A stretch of DNA of 15,918 nucleotides from positions 1 to 15,918 of the forward strand of contig CAUJFU010000020.1 of NCBI GenBank assembly GCA_963169055.1, written 5' to 3'. This DNA comes from Myxococcota bacterium. GTDB lineage: Bacteria; Myxococcota_C; UBA6777. The position numbers were made by a program, and so were the translations under genes. The notes beneath the pieces were generated by a model, which had not been told where the DNA came from, did no database searches, and saw only the letters and a program-made list of their open reading frames with translations. This document shows, piece after piece, positions 15,047 to 15,918 of this stretch (its first letter is position 1; every line of letters starts with the position of its first letter).

Positions 15047-15087
15047 CACTCTTCTTTTTGGGTCAACGAACCGAAAAAAGAAGAGTG
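15047..15087 (+). promoter_or_regulatory. 13-bp inverted repeat overlapping the second TetR ribosome site
   Basis: CACTCTTCTTTTT (15047-15059) and AAAAAGAAGAGTG (15075-15087) are perfect reverse complements, 15 bases apart, and the loop contains a further GGT/ACC pairing. The right arm includes the purine-rich AAGAAGAG that would serve as ribosome binding site for ATG 15093. It could be an operator for autoregulation or an RNA hairpin that hides the ribosome site. It is too long to be likely by chance. Confidence 0.6.
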
Positions 15088-15092
15088 AAGGA

Positions 15093-15752
15093 ATGTCACC
15101 GAAGATTGTCGATAAAGAGCAGAGAAGAGAGAGTATTTTGGGCGCAGCCTTTTTGATCTTTAGTCAGAAAGGTTATCACAGCACAAAACTGGCGGATATC
15201 GCACAGGCTGCGGGGATTGGGCAGGGGACGTTGTATTATTATTTTCCAACGAAGGAAGAGATCTTTTGGGGGGTATATGAGCGGATGATGGGGCGTCTCG
15301 AAGAAGAAACCCGCACACGCTTGGCCAGTTTGGAGAGTCCCAAAGCCCGAATGGAAGCTCTTGTACGGGGGATCTTTGAATCGTTCCCAGAGATCCGCCC
15401 ACCTTGGCTCAACGAAGCAGAAGAAGAACGTTGGCGCGTGACCACAGGATTTTTTCAAGTGATGATGGAATTTTGGCTACAAGCCGAACGCAGCGGCCAT
15501 CAAAAAGAATTTTTCCAGCGTTTGTCTTTACACCAAAATGCCGTCTTCAGCGTGATCAAGCTGGCCTTGACGGAGGCTCGGTCACCTTGGTCTGCGGAGC
15601 TTGATCTGGACGTGGTGGCACACTTGTTAATCGCTTTGCGCGATGGATTGGGGCTGCAACTACGCCTCGGATTGATCGCCTCCGATGGAAAGATGTTCGA
15701 GCGCATCCATCAGTTTTTGATGTCCTTTGTGGGCAAAGAATACAACAGCTAA
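15093..15752 (+). CDS. TetR/AcrR-family transcriptional regulator (second copy)
   Basis: A 219-residue regulator. The helix-turn-helix is clear (FSQKGYHSTKLADIAQAAGI, then GQGTLYYYFPTKEEIFWGVY). ATG 15093 gives MSPKIVDKEQRRE, paralogous to the start of the first TetR; TTG 15024 would add 23 unsupported residues and overlap the inverted repeat. The C-terminal domain contains conserved-looking Trp/Glu-rich helices (PPWLNEAEEERWRVTTGFFQVMMEFW) and GLGLQLRLGL near the end, the common layout of AcrR-type effector domains. Two inverted repeats precede it, which suggests autoregulation. It is separated from the upstream hydrolase by 151 bp and convergent with a partial gene 22 bp downstream. The ligand is unknown. 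Confidence 0.94.
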   Translation: MSPKIVDKEQRRESILGAAFLIFSQKGYHSTKLADIAQAAGIGQGTLYYYFPTKEEIFWGVYERMMGRLEEETRTRLASLESPKARMEALVRGIFESFPEIRPPWLNEAEEERWRVTTGFFQVMMEFWLQAERSGHQKEFFQRLSLHQNAVFSVIKLALTEARSPWSAELDLDVVAHLLIALRDGLGLQLRLGLIASDGKMFERIHQFLMSFVGKEYNS

Positions 15753-15774
15753 TCGATGGTGGGCTTTGGCGGTG

Positions 15775-15918
15775 TTAGCGGTCTGCGAACTCATGGACAC
15801 GGAAGCCTTCGGCTTCGGCGGCAAAGAGGATCTTTCCAGCGATCAGGATGTCGCGGATCGTAAAGCTGCGAAGCTCGGTGGCAGCGTATTTTGTGGGGGC
15901 GGTAAAGCTCTTTGTAAA
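15775..15918 (-). CDS. C-terminal end of an unrecognised protein, 5' part outside window
   Basis: The minus strand reads open from the right edge for 47 codons to TAA at 15775-15777. The peptide begins FTKSFTAPTKYAATELRS and ends GFRVHEFADR. It looks like real coding sequence: balanced composition, Ile as ATC, Ala as GCC, and no stop. I do not recognise the family. Its convergent position 22 bp from the second TetR stop fits a gene end. No terminator hairpin is seen in the gap. Confidence 0.6.
   Translation of the reverse strand, partial: FTKSFTAPTKYAATELRSFTIRDILIAGKILFAAEAEGFRVHEFADR

Overview
The window is a dense bacterial chromosome segment of about 55% GC (estimated by eye). It holds twelve protein-coding genes or gene ends and no RNA genes, transposases or CRISPR. 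A secreted metalloprotease carries a Cys-rich, hydrophobic, Arg-rich segment of the MYXO-CTERM type, next to a matrixin-like catalytic domain. That combination, together with large lipoproteins and multi-domain membrane proteins, points to Myxococcota or a related delta-proteobacterial lineage, perhaps Bradymonadia-like. The placement is inferred from protein style, not from a marker gene.

Left part (1-2810, + strand): the 3' portion of an AlkB-type alkane hydroxylase whose start lies outside the window, then a TetR regulator overlapping by ATGA a small two-helix membrane protein of unknown function. The TetR protein is the obvious candidate controller of this block.

Middle-left (2811-7034, + strand): a secreted von Willebrand factor A protein behind its own candidate promoter and a hairpin-forming leader, then a sensor histidine kinase and an OmpR-family response regulator overlapping by ATGA. 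The kinase sensor region contains short DNA repeats coding for a Gln/Asn/Ser/Pro-rich insert.

Middle (7065-12797): a large minus-strand membrane protein with an 11-residue repeat array is divergent from the metalloprotease. Their shared upstream region has a perfect palindrome placed between candidate -35 and -10 boxes. The metalloprotease frame runs without a stop through its MYXO-CTERM-like segment into a second secreted-type domain, at a 30-bp tandem duplication. Its end overlaps a convergent PLP-dependent class V aminotransferase, and the overlap lies in a duplicated ~58-bp hairpin-forming repeat.

Right part (12857-15918): a lipoprotein alpha/beta hydrolase (VolA-like virulence-factor lipase layout), a second TetR regulator with two inverted repeats in its leader, and the 3' end of a minus-strand gene that runs off the window.

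The two TetR proteins share an unusual N-terminal block (PKIVD..QRRE) and bracket a region with lipid/alkane-related enzymes at both ends; a regulatory link between them is only inferred. Across the window the tetramer GATC is strikingly frequent, about 170 by hand count where about 60 would be expected. No complete new system can be claimed. The most unusual objects are the internal MYXO-CTERM fusion, the hairpin repeats supplying the 3' ends of convergent genes, the operator-like palindromes, and the GATC excess.
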